Shown here piece by piece: positions 32,101 to 40,038 of a stretch of DNA of 48,693 nucleotides. The stretch lies in the NCBI GenBank assembly GCA_949293165.1, contig CASFCW010000009.1:1-48693 (forward strand), given 5' to 3'. The notes beneath the pieces are model-generated. The model searched no databases, had not been told where the DNA came from, and saw only the letters and a list, made by a program, of their open reading frames with translations. A program made the translations under genes and the position numbers. This stretch comes from an uncultured bacterium. GTDB lineage: Bacteria; Bacillota; Clostridia; Oscillospirales; Oscillospiraceae. Position 1 is the stretch's first letter. Each line of letters begins with the position of its first letter.

Positions 32101-33984
32101 CACCTGTTCCCGGACGACGTGCCGGTGAACATCGCCAACCCCGCCGATTTGAAGCGGCTGCGGGAGCTGTTCCCCAACCAGGAGCTGTATCTGGTGGTGG
32201 GCAGCGACGTGGTGAGCCATGCCTCCTCCTACCAGGCGCCACCCCAGCCCTGGTCCGTCCACTCCATGAACCACATTATCTTCCACCGGGCCGGGGAGGC
32301 GCCCCTGCCCCAGGTGGACCAGCTGCCCATCACCGGCGAGGTGATCCAGCTGCAGCTGCCGCCCCACCTGGAGGATATCAGCTCCACCCGCATCCGGGAA
32401 AATGTGGATATGAACCGGGATATCTCCAACCTGATTGACCCGGTGATCCAGGACTTTATCTATCAGAACGGGCTGTACCTCCGGGACAGCCAGAACAAGC
32501 CGGTGCTGGGCGCGGGAGACTGGGAATTCCAGTGGATAGACGACCCGGACCCCATGCTGGTGTACGACCTGACCGCCGGACAGCCGGACCGGGACGCGGT
32601 GCGGGCCGGTATCCTCCAGTGGGGGGACCGGATTCTCACCCTGCGCTGGCGCAGCGACGGCCGAATCCTGGGGTATATCAGCTTCCGGTACCTGTCCGCC
32701 AGCCACCTGTTCGGCGCCCTGCGGGATACGGAGCTGGCCAACCGCATCCGTCTGCGCTCGGCGGGCACCACCCTGGTCATCACCTCTCTGGCCGCCGACC
32801 GCTCTGACCCCCTGAGGGATAACATGCAGCTGCTGCTCACCGAGGTGCTGGCCCAGGCCCTGGCTGACGACTGTATCTACGGGCTGTACCGGCCCCACGG
32901 AAACCTGCCGGACCACACCCTGGAGGACGCGCTGGTGCGCCAGGGCTTCTTCCGCCAGGAGAAGGACGCGCCCCTGTGGGAGGTGGATATGAGCGCCCCC
33001 TCGGTGCTGATTCAGAATCTGGAAACCACCATCCAGGACCCCCTGAACCGCAACCCCAAGGTGCTGGCCGCCATCCAGGAGGGCCACCGCCGCCTCCAGC
33101 GCACCCTGACCAAGCTGTTCCCCGGGTTCCTGGTGCTGACCATCTCCTCCGACGTCATCCACCAGCGGCTGCTGCAGATGATTACCACCTACAACGAGGT
33201 GCCCGCCGAACCCACGGAGCCCAGGCGGCTGGGGAAGAACATGTGCGTGCCCTACGGCAAGCTGCTTCGCGGCAAGACGGTGCCCAATACCGTGACCAAA
33301 ACCATCCACACCGACAAGGTGTTCACCCCCGACCTGTCCCAGAACACCATGGAGGCCTTCCCCTACTACTCCCCCATCCCCAGCCAGATCCGCACCATCA
33401 AGTCCTTCAACCGGCCGGTGATCCTGGTGGACGACCTGATGCATCCCGGCTTCCGCATCAAGGCCCTGGACCCCATTTTGCGGGAGGAGCAGGTGGACAT
33501 CCGTATGGTGCTGGTGGGCCTGCTGTCCGGCCACGGCCGGGATCTGATGGACTCCTACGGCTGGCCGGTGGACAGTGTGTACTTCCTCCCCCGGCTGCGG
33601 GAGTGGTTCGTGGAATCCACCCTGTACCCCTTCATCGGCGGCAACACCGTCCGGCGGGACGCCTCGCCGGTGCCCGGCCTGCTGCCCGGCATCAACCATA
33701 TCCTGCCCTACGCCTCCCCCCTCTTCCGGGGACAGTGCAGCGAGGAGGCGGTCTTTGAGATGTCCCGGTGCTGCCTGGAGTCCGCCCGGGATGTGATCCT
33801 TACCCTGGAGCAGGAGTACCGGAGCCTGTACGGCCGGAACCTGACCCTCAGCCGCCTGCCGGAGGCGGTGATCCTCCCCCTGTGCCCGGACAAGGGCACC
33901 TGCCTGGGGTATGACCCCTCTCTGGCAGCCTCCGTCTATCTGGAAAATGACCTGGAGCAGCTGCTGCGTACCTACCGGGTATAG
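29182..33984 (+). CDS. 1600-residue multidomain protein: HD hydrolase, helical repeats, NadD-like nucleotidyltransferase, GNAT-like, PRTase-like
   Basis: Starts at ATG 29182 with GAGAGGGGAG upstream; TGCTACACT (29121-29129) is a possible extended -10. The domains are read by eye. An HD-type domain (about 170-330) has GHIAGVHHIA (H185/H186), AHDIGKYG (H214, D215) and ANHSTWD. A helical, repeat-like region spans about 370-890. A nucleotidyltransferase (about 910-1100) has FFPGTFDPFTLSHKG (914-928) and the NadD/CoaD-type ISSTRIRENV (1066-1075). A GNAT-like region (about 1110-1330) has ILGYISFRYLSASHLF. A phosphoribosyltransferase-like end (about 1340-1530) has PVILVDDLMHPGFR. The order suggests an enzyme that handles nucleotides, possibly a cofactor precursor. 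Similar large proteins are often labelled cytidylyltransferase in Clostridia databases; the true reaction is unknown. Its two downstream neighbours are tightly linked. It is a continuous frame with no breaks. Confidence 0.8.
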   Translation: MQEKRMRQITLQVAEALTAQKLSFAPTRRAAIELLRTPGWTEELLSLLPIRSRLECGQILDLCAPILPKLSPAPPDGWMAFCYRYIRDILFPAGGFAPDKEEYEAGARFYLTVLQIMLDQERQALPFDPLVDLELLTPEVYQGCDCAAEYGRFLERYRQEYVYELMRLGQEVTPFRTLGHIAGVHHIAVTVARGLKDAGVEVDLALASSAAAAHDIGKYGCRAGERVPYLHYYYTDQWLQDRDMPGISHIAANHSTWDLELESLSVESLCLIYADFRSKQDRDKDGNEITVLYPLDASFQVILSKLDNVDASKRRRYEMVYGRLHDFEDYMRSLGVDVELTGHPQPVAKATDPSLMNPQETVEGLALLSVGHSLRLMHLLSNERKFGNIIEAARSTKDWKQLRAYLNVFQEYLTYLSVKQKTQALAFLYELLVHREGDIRRQAAAIMGQMIAQFHLVYRKELPADALEDPSEQVPFDLWREYLERIIHPDHKTTQQQRSHISYTLKLVLSAMLEYASPEDIPKFLTELFRYYQNPRQTEADTAFTLLDAACYLPAQYCGQEVREQLIEFAAHWAASRDLRMETAALLFLRRAERSLPREHPQLRRIVEAARAVPPSSLTVTFLQYRILRRAGEDVSYHKHVLYDQDVTSEVFLDNLKTATPWIVKSVGVELLRDQVEYGLMEHILHICTHFSNLVKVSERVVVRHEAGAALVRILPLLRRDQRNEVVVELGKGLEMGQYSISKYIPQYLGQAALFLYPSELDEQVLWLKTLLGSPNDSAVSGALNTIAVLLQHYPAYRARFNETEADFENRRQELLGLLLLGLAHYRTSVRQEALLVTGKLLYESNVLPMEEKAHLFSLSYRKLLFLIQESAGSADDLTFFYRSAALAHISRFISLWRLDHGPFTFTPPQRIAFFPGTFDPFTLSHKGIVRAIRDLGFEVYLAVDEFSWSKKAQPHLIRRQIVNLSVAGDFHVHLFPDDVPVNIANPADLKRLRELFPNQELYLVVGSDVVSHASSYQAPPQPWSVHSMNHIIFHRAGEAPLPQVDQLPITGEVIQLQLPPHLEDISSTRIRENVDMNRDISNLIDPVIQDFIYQNGLYLRDSQNKPVLGAGDWEFQWIDDPDPMLVYDLTAGQPDRDAVRAGILQWGDRILTLRWRSDGRILGYISFRYLSASHLFGALRDTELANRIRLRSAGTTLVITSLAADRSDPLRDNMQLLLTEVLAQALADDCIYGLYRPHGNLPDHTLEDALVRQGFFRQEKDAPLWEVDMSAPSVLIQNLETTIQDPLNRNPKVLAAIQEGHRRLQRTLTKLFPGFLVLTISSDVIHQRLLQMITTYNEVPAEPTEPRRLGKNMCVPYGKLLRGKTVPNTVTKTIHTDKVFTPDLSQNTMEAFPYYSPIPSQIRTIKSFNRPVILVDDLMHPGFRIKALDPILREEQVDIRMVLVGLLSGHGRDLMDSYGWPVDSVYFLPRLREWFVESTLYPFIGGNTVRRDASPVPGLLPGINHILPYASPLFRGQCSEEAVFEMSRCCLESARDVILTLEQEYRSLYGRNLTLSRLPEAVILPLCPDKGTCLGYDPSLAASVYLENDLEQLLRTYRV

Positions 33985-34012
33985 CTGAAAAAAGATTCCG
34001 AGGTGTAATATC

Positions 34013-35251
34013 ATGTTCTATTATTACGAAAAGGCGGGAAAAACCCTGGCTTCCTTCCGGGATGACCTGCCCTATGCCAAGTGTTCCGCCCCTGGGGAGG
34101 GCCCCATCTTTTTCCTGGTGGAGGGAGACCCGGTGCTGGGCCGGGGCTCCTTCCGGGTGGCCCATCCCGGCCAGCTCCGCTGCCCACACGGGCTGGAGGT
34201 GCTGGACGCCGGCCGCCTGCCCCAGGTGGAGCTGGACGGCCCCCTGTCCGCCGCCATGGCGGCGGGGCGTCTGACCGCCGTCAACATGGACCGCGCCGGC
34301 TGGGAGGAGATGTTAACCGCCGTGCCCAAGCCGGGGAAGAAGCGGGTGAACATCCTGGCCATCGGAGATGTGGGCTCCACCCTGCTGACGGGGCTGAAGC
34401 TGCTGGGCGGGGACGTGATTGAATCCATCGGCATCTGCGATCTCAGCGACGCCATCACCGCCCGGTGGGAGTTCGAGATGGGGCAGATCAACCTGCCCTG
34501 GGACTACAACGTGTTCCCGGAGGTGGAGGTCATCCCCCCGGAGAAGCTGTTTGACTGCGACCTGTTTGTCTTTGTGGCCTCCCGGGGGATTCCGCCGGTG
34601 GGCTCCCAGGTGAAGGATGTGCGGATGGCCCAGTTTGAGACCAACGCCGCCATTGTGAAGCAGTACGCCCGCATGGCGCGGCAGGCGGGGTTCCAGGGCC
34701 TGTGGTGCGCCGTGTCCGACCCGGTGGACCCCCTGGCCAAAACCGCCTATCTGGAGAGCAACAGGGACGAAAACGGCGTGTGGGACGGCAAGGGCCTGCG
34801 CCCGGAGCAGGTGCAGGGCTTTGGCCTGGGCGTAATGAACGCCCGGGCGGCCTATTTCGCCAAGCGGGACAGCCGGTTTGCCTCCTTCCTGACGGAGGGC
34901 CGCTCCTTCGGGCCTCACGGCACCGGGCTGACGGTGGCCAATTCCATCGACCACTATGACGACGCCCTGTCCCAGGAGCTGACCCACCTCACCGTGACCG
35001 CAAACCTGAAGATGCGGGAGATCGGGTTCAAGCCCTACGTGGCCCCCGCCCTGTCCTCCGGCGCTTTGTCCCTGCTGCTTACCCTGCGGGGGGAGTGGCA
35101 CTGCGGCTCGGTGTTCCTGGACGGCATCTATATGGGCGTGAAAAACCGCTACACCCCCGCCGGGGTGGAGACGGAGCTGCTGCCCCACATCCCCGACGCC
35201 CTGTATGGCCATATCCAGGCGGCGGCGGAGCATCTGAAGGAGATCCTCTGA
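34013..35251 (+). CDS. Lactate/malate dehydrogenase-like protein
   Basis: 412 residues from ATG 34013 (GAGGTG about 9 bases upstream), 28 bases after the 1600-residue gene. The first 105 residues are a separate domain (MFYYYEKAGKTLASFRDDLP) not found in ordinary LDH. The Rossmann part begins NILAIGDVGSTLLTGLKLLG (GDVGS at 118-122). It keeps the LDH/MDH-type motif SDPVDPLA, equivalent to NPVD, and SFGPHGTGLTVANS, where His302 would be the catalytic histidine. The fold is therefore 2-hydroxyacid dehydrogenase-like, but the N-terminal extension and operon context argue against a housekeeping lactate dehydrogenase. It might oxidise or reduce a product of the neighbouring enzyme. The substrate is unknown. 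Confidence 0.75.
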   Translation: MFYYYEKAGKTLASFRDDLPYAKCSAPGEGPIFFLVEGDPVLGRGSFRVAHPGQLRCPHGLEVLDAGRLPQVELDGPLSAAMAAGRLTAVNMDRAGWEEMLTAVPKPGKKRVNILAIGDVGSTLLTGLKLLGGDVIESIGICDLSDAITARWEFEMGQINLPWDYNVFPEVEVIPPEKLFDCDLFVFVASRGIPPVGSQVKDVRMAQFETNAAIVKQYARMARQAGFQGLWCAVSDPVDPLAKTAYLESNRDENGVWDGKGLRPEQVQGFGLGVMNARAAYFAKRDSRFASFLTEGRSFGPHGTGLTVANSIDHYDDALSQELTHLTVTANLKMREIGFKPYVAPALSSGALSLLLTLRGEWHCGSVFLDGIYMGVKNRYTPAGVETELLPHIPDALYGHIQAAAEHLKEIL

Positions 35252-35279
35252 CCATCCCCGGAAAACGAAGGTGAACGAT

Positions 35280-36356
35280 ATGTCCCTGATTTTGGTAGCC
35301 CCCGACCTGGGCCAGCCTCAGCGGCAGGCCCGGCTGGAGGAGGTTTTGGCGCCCCTGGCACAGCGGGGGGATGTTTGCCGGGTGGGGCGGGCGGAGGAGC
35401 TGTCCCCCCGGCCTGGCGACCGGCTGGTCTTTGCCCTTGCCCTGGATGATACGGGGCTGAACCAGCAGTATCTGCCCTTCCTGGCCCGGCTGCGGCGGGA
35501 GCGGGCGCTGCTGGAGGGCTGCACCGGCGGGATGATTGTGGATGGGCCTGGGGAACTGTATACCAAATCCACCGCCGCCAATCTGGCCCTGGCCATGAAC
35601 GGGGCGGGCTGTGCCCTCATCGGGCGGCCCCTGGTGGAGGCCACCGGCTCCCTGGCCAACTTCGCTGTCCAGGCCCAAAACCTGGGCACCGACCTGCCGG
35701 GCGCCTACCGGGCCGCCGCCGCCCAGCTCATCCAGCGGCTGGAGACGGAGACCTTTCCCCGGCGCAGACGGCCCAAGCTGTTGGTGCTCCACGCCTCCAG
35801 CCATCACACCTCCAACACCATGGCCCTCTGGGGCCAGATCCGCCGCCGGCTGGGGGAGGGCTGGGAGGTGCGGGAGATCGGGCTGCGCAACGGGACCATT
35901 TCCGACTGCTCCGGCTGCCCCTATACCATGTGCCTCCATTTTGGGGAGCGGGGGGGCTGCTTTTACGGCGGGGTGATGTCCCAGGAGGTCTATCCCGCCG
36001 TGCGGTGGGCCGACGCCCTGGTGCTTTTGTGCCCCAACTACAACGACGCCCTGTCGGCCAACCTCACCGCCTTTATCAACCGCCTTACCTCCCTGTTCCG
36101 CCAGACCCGCTTTTATGACAAGGCGGTGTTTGCCCTGGTGGTGTCCGGCTACTCCGGGGGCGACCTGGTGGCCAGGCAGGTGGTGTCCGCCATGAATATG
36201 AACAAGTCCTTCTACCTGCCCCCCTACTTCGCCATGCTGGAGACGGCCAACCGGCCGGGGGAGGCATTGGCCGCCCCGGGAATCCAGCAGCGGCTGGACG
36301 ACTTTGCCCGGCGGATGGAGGAGACGCTCCTGCTGCCCAGCGGTTCCACAGTATAA
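35280..36356 (+). CDS. Flavodoxin-fold NAD(P)H-dependent oxidoreductase with N-terminal extension
   Basis: 358 residues. The start is ATG 35280, 7 bases after AAGGTG; an in-frame GTG at 35271 is inside that site. It lies 28 bases after the LDH-like gene and is the third member of the set. Residues 1-160 form an unassigned domain (MIVDGPGELYTKSTAANLAL, GRPLVEATGSLANFAVQ), possibly a degenerate second flavodoxin-like half. Residues about 165-350 are an NADPH-dependent FMN reductase-type domain: LLVLHASSHHTSNTMALW (FMN phosphate loop), ISDCSGCPYTMC with nearby GGCFYGG (cysteines at CxxC...C spacing, as in iron-sulfur flavoproteins), and LVLLCPNYNDALSANLTAFI. It probably binds FMN; a metal cluster is possible but unproven. 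Confidence 0.8.
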   Translation: MSLILVAPDLGQPQRQARLEEVLAPLAQRGDVCRVGRAEELSPRPGDRLVFALALDDTGLNQQYLPFLARLRRERALLEGCTGGMIVDGPGELYTKSTAANLALAMNGAGCALIGRPLVEATGSLANFAVQAQNLGTDLPGAYRAAAAQLIQRLETETFPRRRRPKLLVLHASSHHTSNTMALWGQIRRRLGEGWEVREIGLRNGTISDCSGCPYTMCLHFGERGGCFYGGVMSQEVYPAVRWADALVLLCPNYNDALSANLTAFINRLTSLFRQTRFYDKAVFALVVSGYSGGDLVARQVVSAMNMNKSFYLPPYFAMLETANRPGEALAAPGIQQRLDDFARRMEETLLLPSGSTV

Positions 36357-36478
36357 AACAAAGGGAGAGCGGCCTGAGAAAACATGTCCAAAGACTGCGA
36401 GAGTACATACGTGGCCGATAGAGAAACGACGCGAAATCTTCAAGGGGTATTGTAGAAAAAATAACTCGGAGGGATTTC

Positions 36479-37468
36479 ATGATGGATAAAAAGAGCAAGG
36501 TTGGGTCCATAGTCTCAAACGCTGGGAAAGCGGCAAAAAATTTGTTGGACAATGCCATACAAGCGGTAGACCAGAACGAGGACGGAAAGTTCGACTTTGT
36601 AGATGTTTCCACATTTGCAGAATCCGTCGGAACCACGGTCAAAAACAGCGCGTCAGCGGTCAAGGAAAGTGCGGAAGAAAAAGCGAGAGAGCTGGAACGG
36701 AAGCTATTGCAGCCGATTTTCCCGGATTCTCTGGATTGTGCTGACTTTCTTATGCCAAAGTTTGTGCGGATTGTGGAGCGGGATAAAAAATATGCGGAGA
36801 GTGAAGTTTGTCAGGGATCAATTGGCTATGGGTCCGACCAAAAAGGGCTGCACATGGTAAACATATTTCGAGATTCCGTCGAAGCATTTGGGTTGATGTT
36901 CTACCCGGATCAAGGCTGCGAATTTTATTATGCAGACCCCAGTGAAAGAAACAGTTATATTGCGCTGGATGAATATTTCGGTTATCTCAAGATGGCACGG
37001 GTAAACGAATTGAAAAAGATTGCCCAAGATCTTGGGGCGAAGCATTTCAAGGTGACATACAGGGAGGAACAAACATCCTTTTCCGAGAGAAAGGTGAAGG
37101 TACGTTCCAAAATGGCAGATGTCGGTACTGTGGATGGAGACAGTGAGCTCACGCAGAAGAAATATGCAACGGTTGATGTCGAAGCGGAAATGATATTTCC
37201 AGGACATTTGCCAATTAAGCCGCGGCTGAAATACTTGCAGTGAGACCCGAGCATTCAAACGCTGGTTGCCATGCGGATGGATGAGAATGCGCCACTCCTG
37301 CGAGAGAAGTATATGCTGAAAATGAGTAATTCTTCTGGAATGAAGGAGAGCGACGCGATCAAAATTGACGCTATTCTTAAGGGGTTGAAATGCTCCGGAA
37401 ATGCAAGTGTAGCAAGTGAAGCGAAAAATGAATCCAGAAGATATTTGGAGTATGATATTGAATTTTAA
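36479..37468 (+). pseudogene. AT-rich orphan gene with EF-hand-like loop, split by an in-frame TGA
   Basis: Starts at ATG 36479 (or 36482) after GGAGGG. The first part has 254 codons up to TGA at 37241-37243, and the same frame then continues without a break (DPSIQTLVAMRMDENAPLL) for 74 more codons to TAA 37466-37468. The joined product would be about 329 residues. It contains DQNEDGKFDFVD, an EF-hand-like loop, near residue 31-42, a long helical stretch (ESAEEKARELERKLL) and a conserved-looking middle (GSDQKGLHMVNIFRD). The base composition is clearly more AT-rich than the genes on either side, consistent with transfer. The shorter 254-residue product may be made. Function unknown. Confidence 0.65.
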
Positions 37469-37524
37469 TTGATGCGGCACCTGTGTAATGGTACGGATTT
37501 CGGCTATAGATAGGTAGTTATACG

Positions 37525-37572
37525 AAAAAAGTCATCGAACATCGCTTGCTTGCAATGCTCGATGACTTTTTT
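37525..37572. terminator. Bidirectional terminator between the split gene and yihY
   Basis: AAAAAAGTCATCGA and TCGATGACTTTTTT form a perfect 14-bp stem with A- and T-runs on both sides, so it serves either strand. The loop itself is partly palindromic. Confidence 0.88.
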
Positions 37573-37591
37573 TGGCTTTTTACGGTTGAAT

Positions 37592-38473
37592 TTAATGATT
37601 TTCTGGGTGCCGCTGAACCCACACCCGGCCCAGCACGGCGCCCAGCATGAGGATGTTTCCACAGAAATACAGCCACACCAGCAGGATGATAATGGAGGCC
37701 AGGGAGCCGTATACCAGGGAGTAGCGGGAAGACATGTCGATGAACCAGGAAAACAGGACGGAGCAGGCCACCATGCCCAGGGCGGAGATGGTGGCGGTCA
37801 GGCGCAGCATCCCCCGCCGTCGGCCGCGGATGGCCCGGGGAGTGCCCGCCCGGTAAATGACCAGCACCAGCAGCAGCACCACGCAGAACAGCAGCAGATA
37901 GCGCAGCCACCGCCACACCGCCGACAAAGAGGGGAGGGGGGGCAGCAGCACCAGCAGGGGCTTGGGCAGCAGGTCGTTCAGGGCCTGGAAGAACCATTCA
38001 CCGGTGAAGATAACCACAATGGACAGGTAGATGGTCAGCAGGAAAATGAGGGACAGGGCCACGCTGAATATCACCCGCTGGACGGGTTTTTCCCCGGCGC
38101 GTTCGTAAAGCTCGTCCATGGCCTGGAGCAGGGTGCGCATGCCGGCGGAGGCGGACAGGACGATGGTAAACAGGCAGGCCAGCAGCAGGGGGACGGTTTG
38201 GCTCTGGGGGATGTCGGACACGTAGGTGAGGTAATCCAGGATGATGTTCAGGCTGTCGCGGGGCAGCAGGGGGTCCAGCACGGAAAAAATCTGCTGGGCG
38301 TCCAGGGGCAGCAGGCCGATGAGGTAGTTGACGCACATCAGCAGGGGGAACAGGGTCATAATCAGGTAGTAGGACAGTGCCGCGGCGGTCCGGGCCATAC
38401 CCACCCGGCCGTAGACGTCCGCGGTCTCCAGCGCAAAGGATATGGGGGGCCATTTTTCCAGGGCGCGGAGCAT
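37592..38473 (-). CDS. YihY/virulence factor BrkB family membrane protein
   Basis: 293 residues from ATG 38473, 8 bases after GGAGG; the in-frame GTG at 38482 abuts that site. Six hydrophobic segments. The family signature near residues 30-45 is ARTAAALSYYLIMTLFPLLM. The C-terminal part has AIRGRRRGMLRLTATISALG and SLVYGSLASIIILLVWLYFC, which is typical of BrkB/YihY proteins. They were once called ribonuclease BN, which is now known to be wrong; their role is probably membrane transport or envelope function, not established. It is transcribed alone between two terminators. Confidence 0.9.
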   Translation of the reverse strand: MLRALEKWPPISFALETADVYGRVGMARTAAALSYYLIMTLFPLLMCVNYLIGLLPLDAQQIFSVLDPLLPRDSLNIILDYLTYVSDIPQSQTVPLLLACLFTIVLSASAGMRTLLQAMDELYERAGEKPVQRVIFSVALSLIFLLTIYLSIVVIFTGEWFFQALNDLLPKPLLVLLPPLPSLSAVWRWLRYLLLFCVVLLLVLVIYRAGTPRAIRGRRRGMLRLTATISALGMVACSVLFSWFIDMSSRYSLVYGSLASIIILLVWLYFCGNILMLGAVLGRVWVQRHPENH

Positions 38474-38559
38474 GCGCCGCACCTCCTCTCCGGAAGGGGC
38501 TGCCTTCCCCCCACAGTGTACCAGATTTTCCGGCGGAATGCCATCGCTTTCTGGAAAGC

Positions 38560-38587
38560 AAAAAGCCGTCTGCGGTTGCAGACGGCT
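38560..38587 (-). terminator. Rho-independent terminator of rpsT
   Basis: On the minus strand AGCCGTCTGC-AACC-GCAGACGGCT (38587-38564) then TTTT (38563-38560), 27 bases past the rpsT stop codon. Confidence 0.92.
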
Positions 38588-38613
38588 CGTTTCACTTGCT
38601 TTGGAGCAGACAA

Positions 38614-38877
38614 TCAGGCCAGCTTGTTCAGCTTGATGGTCATGCTGCTCTTCTTGTTGGCAGCGTTGTTCTTGTGCAGCAGACCCTTGGCAGCGGCCTT
38701 GTCCACGGCCTTCACAGCCACCTTGTAAGCGACATCGGCCTCGCTGCGGTTGCCTTCGGCCACCGCCGCCTCAAACTTCTTGATCTCGGTCTTCAGCGCA
38801 GACTTAGCGGCCTTGTTCTGCATGGCCTTGGTCTGAGCAACCAGGACACGCTTCTTTGCAGACTTGATATTCGGCAA
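38614..38877 (-). CDS. rpsT: 30S ribosomal protein S20, TTG start
   Basis: 87 residues. The start is the TTG at 38877, because GGAGG (38886-38890) lies 8 bases upstream and the protein then begins with the canonical S20 sequence (M)PNIKSAKKRVLVAQ. The rest fits: NKAAKSALKTEIKKFEAAVA and the C-terminal GLLHKNNAANKKSSM. S20 binds 16S rRNA in the small subunit. A non-ATG start is a recurring feature of rpsT and in enteric bacteria is linked to autoregulation of translation. It is divergent from gpr, an arrangement common in Firmicutes. Confidence 0.95.
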   Translation of the reverse strand: MPNIKSAKKRVLVAQTKAMQNKAAKSALKTEIKKFEAAVAEGNRSEADVAYKVAVKAVDKAAAKGLLHKNNAANKKSSMTIKLNKLA

Positions 38878-38942
38878 ACCAAACACCTCCTCCGATTCTG
38901 CAATCGTCAAAATTAGAGCACATAAACCCTGTGCGGATATGT

Positions 38943-38971
38943 ATTATAACACCTGCCCCCTGGAATTGCAA
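38943..38971 (-). promoter_or_regulatory. Strong sigma-A promoter of rpsT
   Basis: On the minus strand TTGCAA (38971-38966), a 17-base spacer and TATAAT (38948-38943), with TGT immediately before the -10. It predicts a leader of about 60 bases before the TTG start. Confidence 0.85.
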
Positions 38972-39068
38972 CTCTTTTTTTGAAATTTTTTGCCCGCCGG
39001 TTAAGCCCCGCTTCCCGGGGCAATCTAAGGGGGAGAGCGTCCGTATTTTTGGGAAAACAGGAGGGCAT

Positions 39069-39950
39069 ATGGCACAGATTCGTACCGATCTGGCGTTGGA
39101 GGCAAAGGCTTTGTGGCAGGAGCGGGCGGGGGAGATGACCCGCCTGGAGGGGGTGGAGGCCGTGGAGTCGTCCCGGGAGGGGTTCCCCTGTACGCTGGTC
39201 CGCATCACCAATGCCAGAGGGGCAGGGGCGCTGGGCATGCCGGAGGGCCGGTATGTGACCCTGACCATGGACGGCCTGCTCCGCCGGGAGGAGAACGCCT
39301 TCTCCCGGGGGGTGGCCGCCATCGCCAGGGAGCTGGAATCGCTGATGGACGGCCTGCCGGAGGATGGGCCGGTGCTGGTGGTGGGGCTGGGCAACGGGGC
39401 CATTACCCCTGACGCTATCGGGCCCAGGGCCCACCGGTACACCCTGGTGACTCGCCATCTGGTGGAGGGGCTGCCGGAGCAGTTTGGCGCCTTCCGCCCG
39501 GTGAGCGCCCTGGCCCCCGGCGTGCTGGGCACCACGGGGATGGAGAGCGGGCAGGTGGTGCAGGCGGTGTGCCGGGAGCTTCACCCCGCCTGCGTGGTGG
39601 CGGTGGACGCCCTGGCCGCCCGCTCCGTCAGCCGGCTGTGCCGCACCGTCCAGCTGGCGGACACAGGGATCGCCCCCGGGTCCGGCATCGGGAACCGCCG
39701 GGCAGCTCTGAACCGGGAGACCCTGGGCGTCCCTGTCCTGGCGGTGGGGGTGCCCACGGTGGTGGACTGCGCCACACTGGCTGCGGACCTGGCCCCGGGG
39801 GCGGCCCTGGCCCACAGCGGGGATCTGCTGGTAACGCCCAAGGATATCGACAGCCGGGTGGACGACCTGTCCAAGGTGGTGGGCTACGGCATCAGCATGG
39901 CCCTGCAGCCCGGGCTGACGGTGGAGGAGCTGGATCTCCTGCTCACCTAG
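39069..39950 (+). CDS. gpr: Germination protease (GPR)
   Basis: 293 residues from ATG 39069 with AGGAGG about 4 bases upstream. GPR degrades small acid-soluble spore proteins when spores germinate; it is made as a zymogen in the forespore. It begins AQIRTDLALEAKALWQER, the conserved segment around the self-cleavage site. Core motifs are VVGLGNGAITPDAIGPRA and CVVAVDALAARSVSRLCRTV with the two aspartates (in TPDAIG and VDAL) thought to be the catalytic pair, then GIAPGSGIGNRRAALN. It ends KDIDSRVDDLSKVVGYGISM. The protein is shorter than the 320-370 residues of Bacillus GPR. Its presence shows a spore-forming lineage. No clear sigma-G promoter was found. Confidence 0.94.
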   Translation: MAQIRTDLALEAKALWQERAGEMTRLEGVEAVESSREGFPCTLVRITNARGAGALGMPEGRYVTLTMDGLLRREENAFSRGVAAIARELESLMDGLPEDGPVLVVGLGNGAITPDAIGPRAHRYTLVTRHLVEGLPEQFGAFRPVSALAPGVLGTTGMESGQVVQAVCRELHPACVVAVDALAARSVSRLCRTVQLADTGIAPGSGIGNRRAALNRETLGVPVLAVGVPTVVDCATLAADLAPGAALAHSGDLLVTPKDIDSRVDDLSKVVGYGISMALQPGLTVEELDLLLT

Positions 39951-40038
39951 GAATGGACTGGATCAGCAAAATCAGGCTGATGTTGGTCAGATACAGCACC
40001 AGGAATTCCCCTACGGTTCGTTTCATCCATGCATCCAT
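39943..40038 (-). CDS. Possible 31-residue membrane peptide overlapping the gpr 3' end
   Basis: ATG 40038 with AGGAGG (40046-40051) 7 bases upstream. It encodes MDAWMKRTVGEFLVLYLTNI followed by SLILLIQSIPR, i.e. one hydrophobic helix after a basic start. The stop codon (39945-39943) lies inside the end of gpr on the opposite strand. The ribosome binding site is excellent and the composition is that of a small single-pass membrane peptide. No family is recognised; conservation would decide whether it is real. Confidence 0.5.
   Translation of the reverse strand: MDAWMKRTVGEFLVLYLTNISLILLIQSIPR

Noticed and set aside
29104-34014. 1636-codon minus-strand open frame opposite the 1600-residue gene
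   Set aside because: The composition (His, Gln, Gly, Val repeats) is typical of antisense frames in high-GC DNA. The plus-strand frame has recognisable domains.
34013-35251. Housekeeping L-lactate dehydrogenase (ldh)
   Set aside because: Only the Rossmann, NPVD-like and HG motifs are shared. The protein has about 105 extra N-terminal residues and is about 90 residues longer than LDH, so no gene symbol is given.
37241-37243. TGA read as selenocysteine
   Set aside because: No convincing SECIS-like hairpin follows directly, the residue before it is not a redox context, and no selenocysteine genes are in the window.
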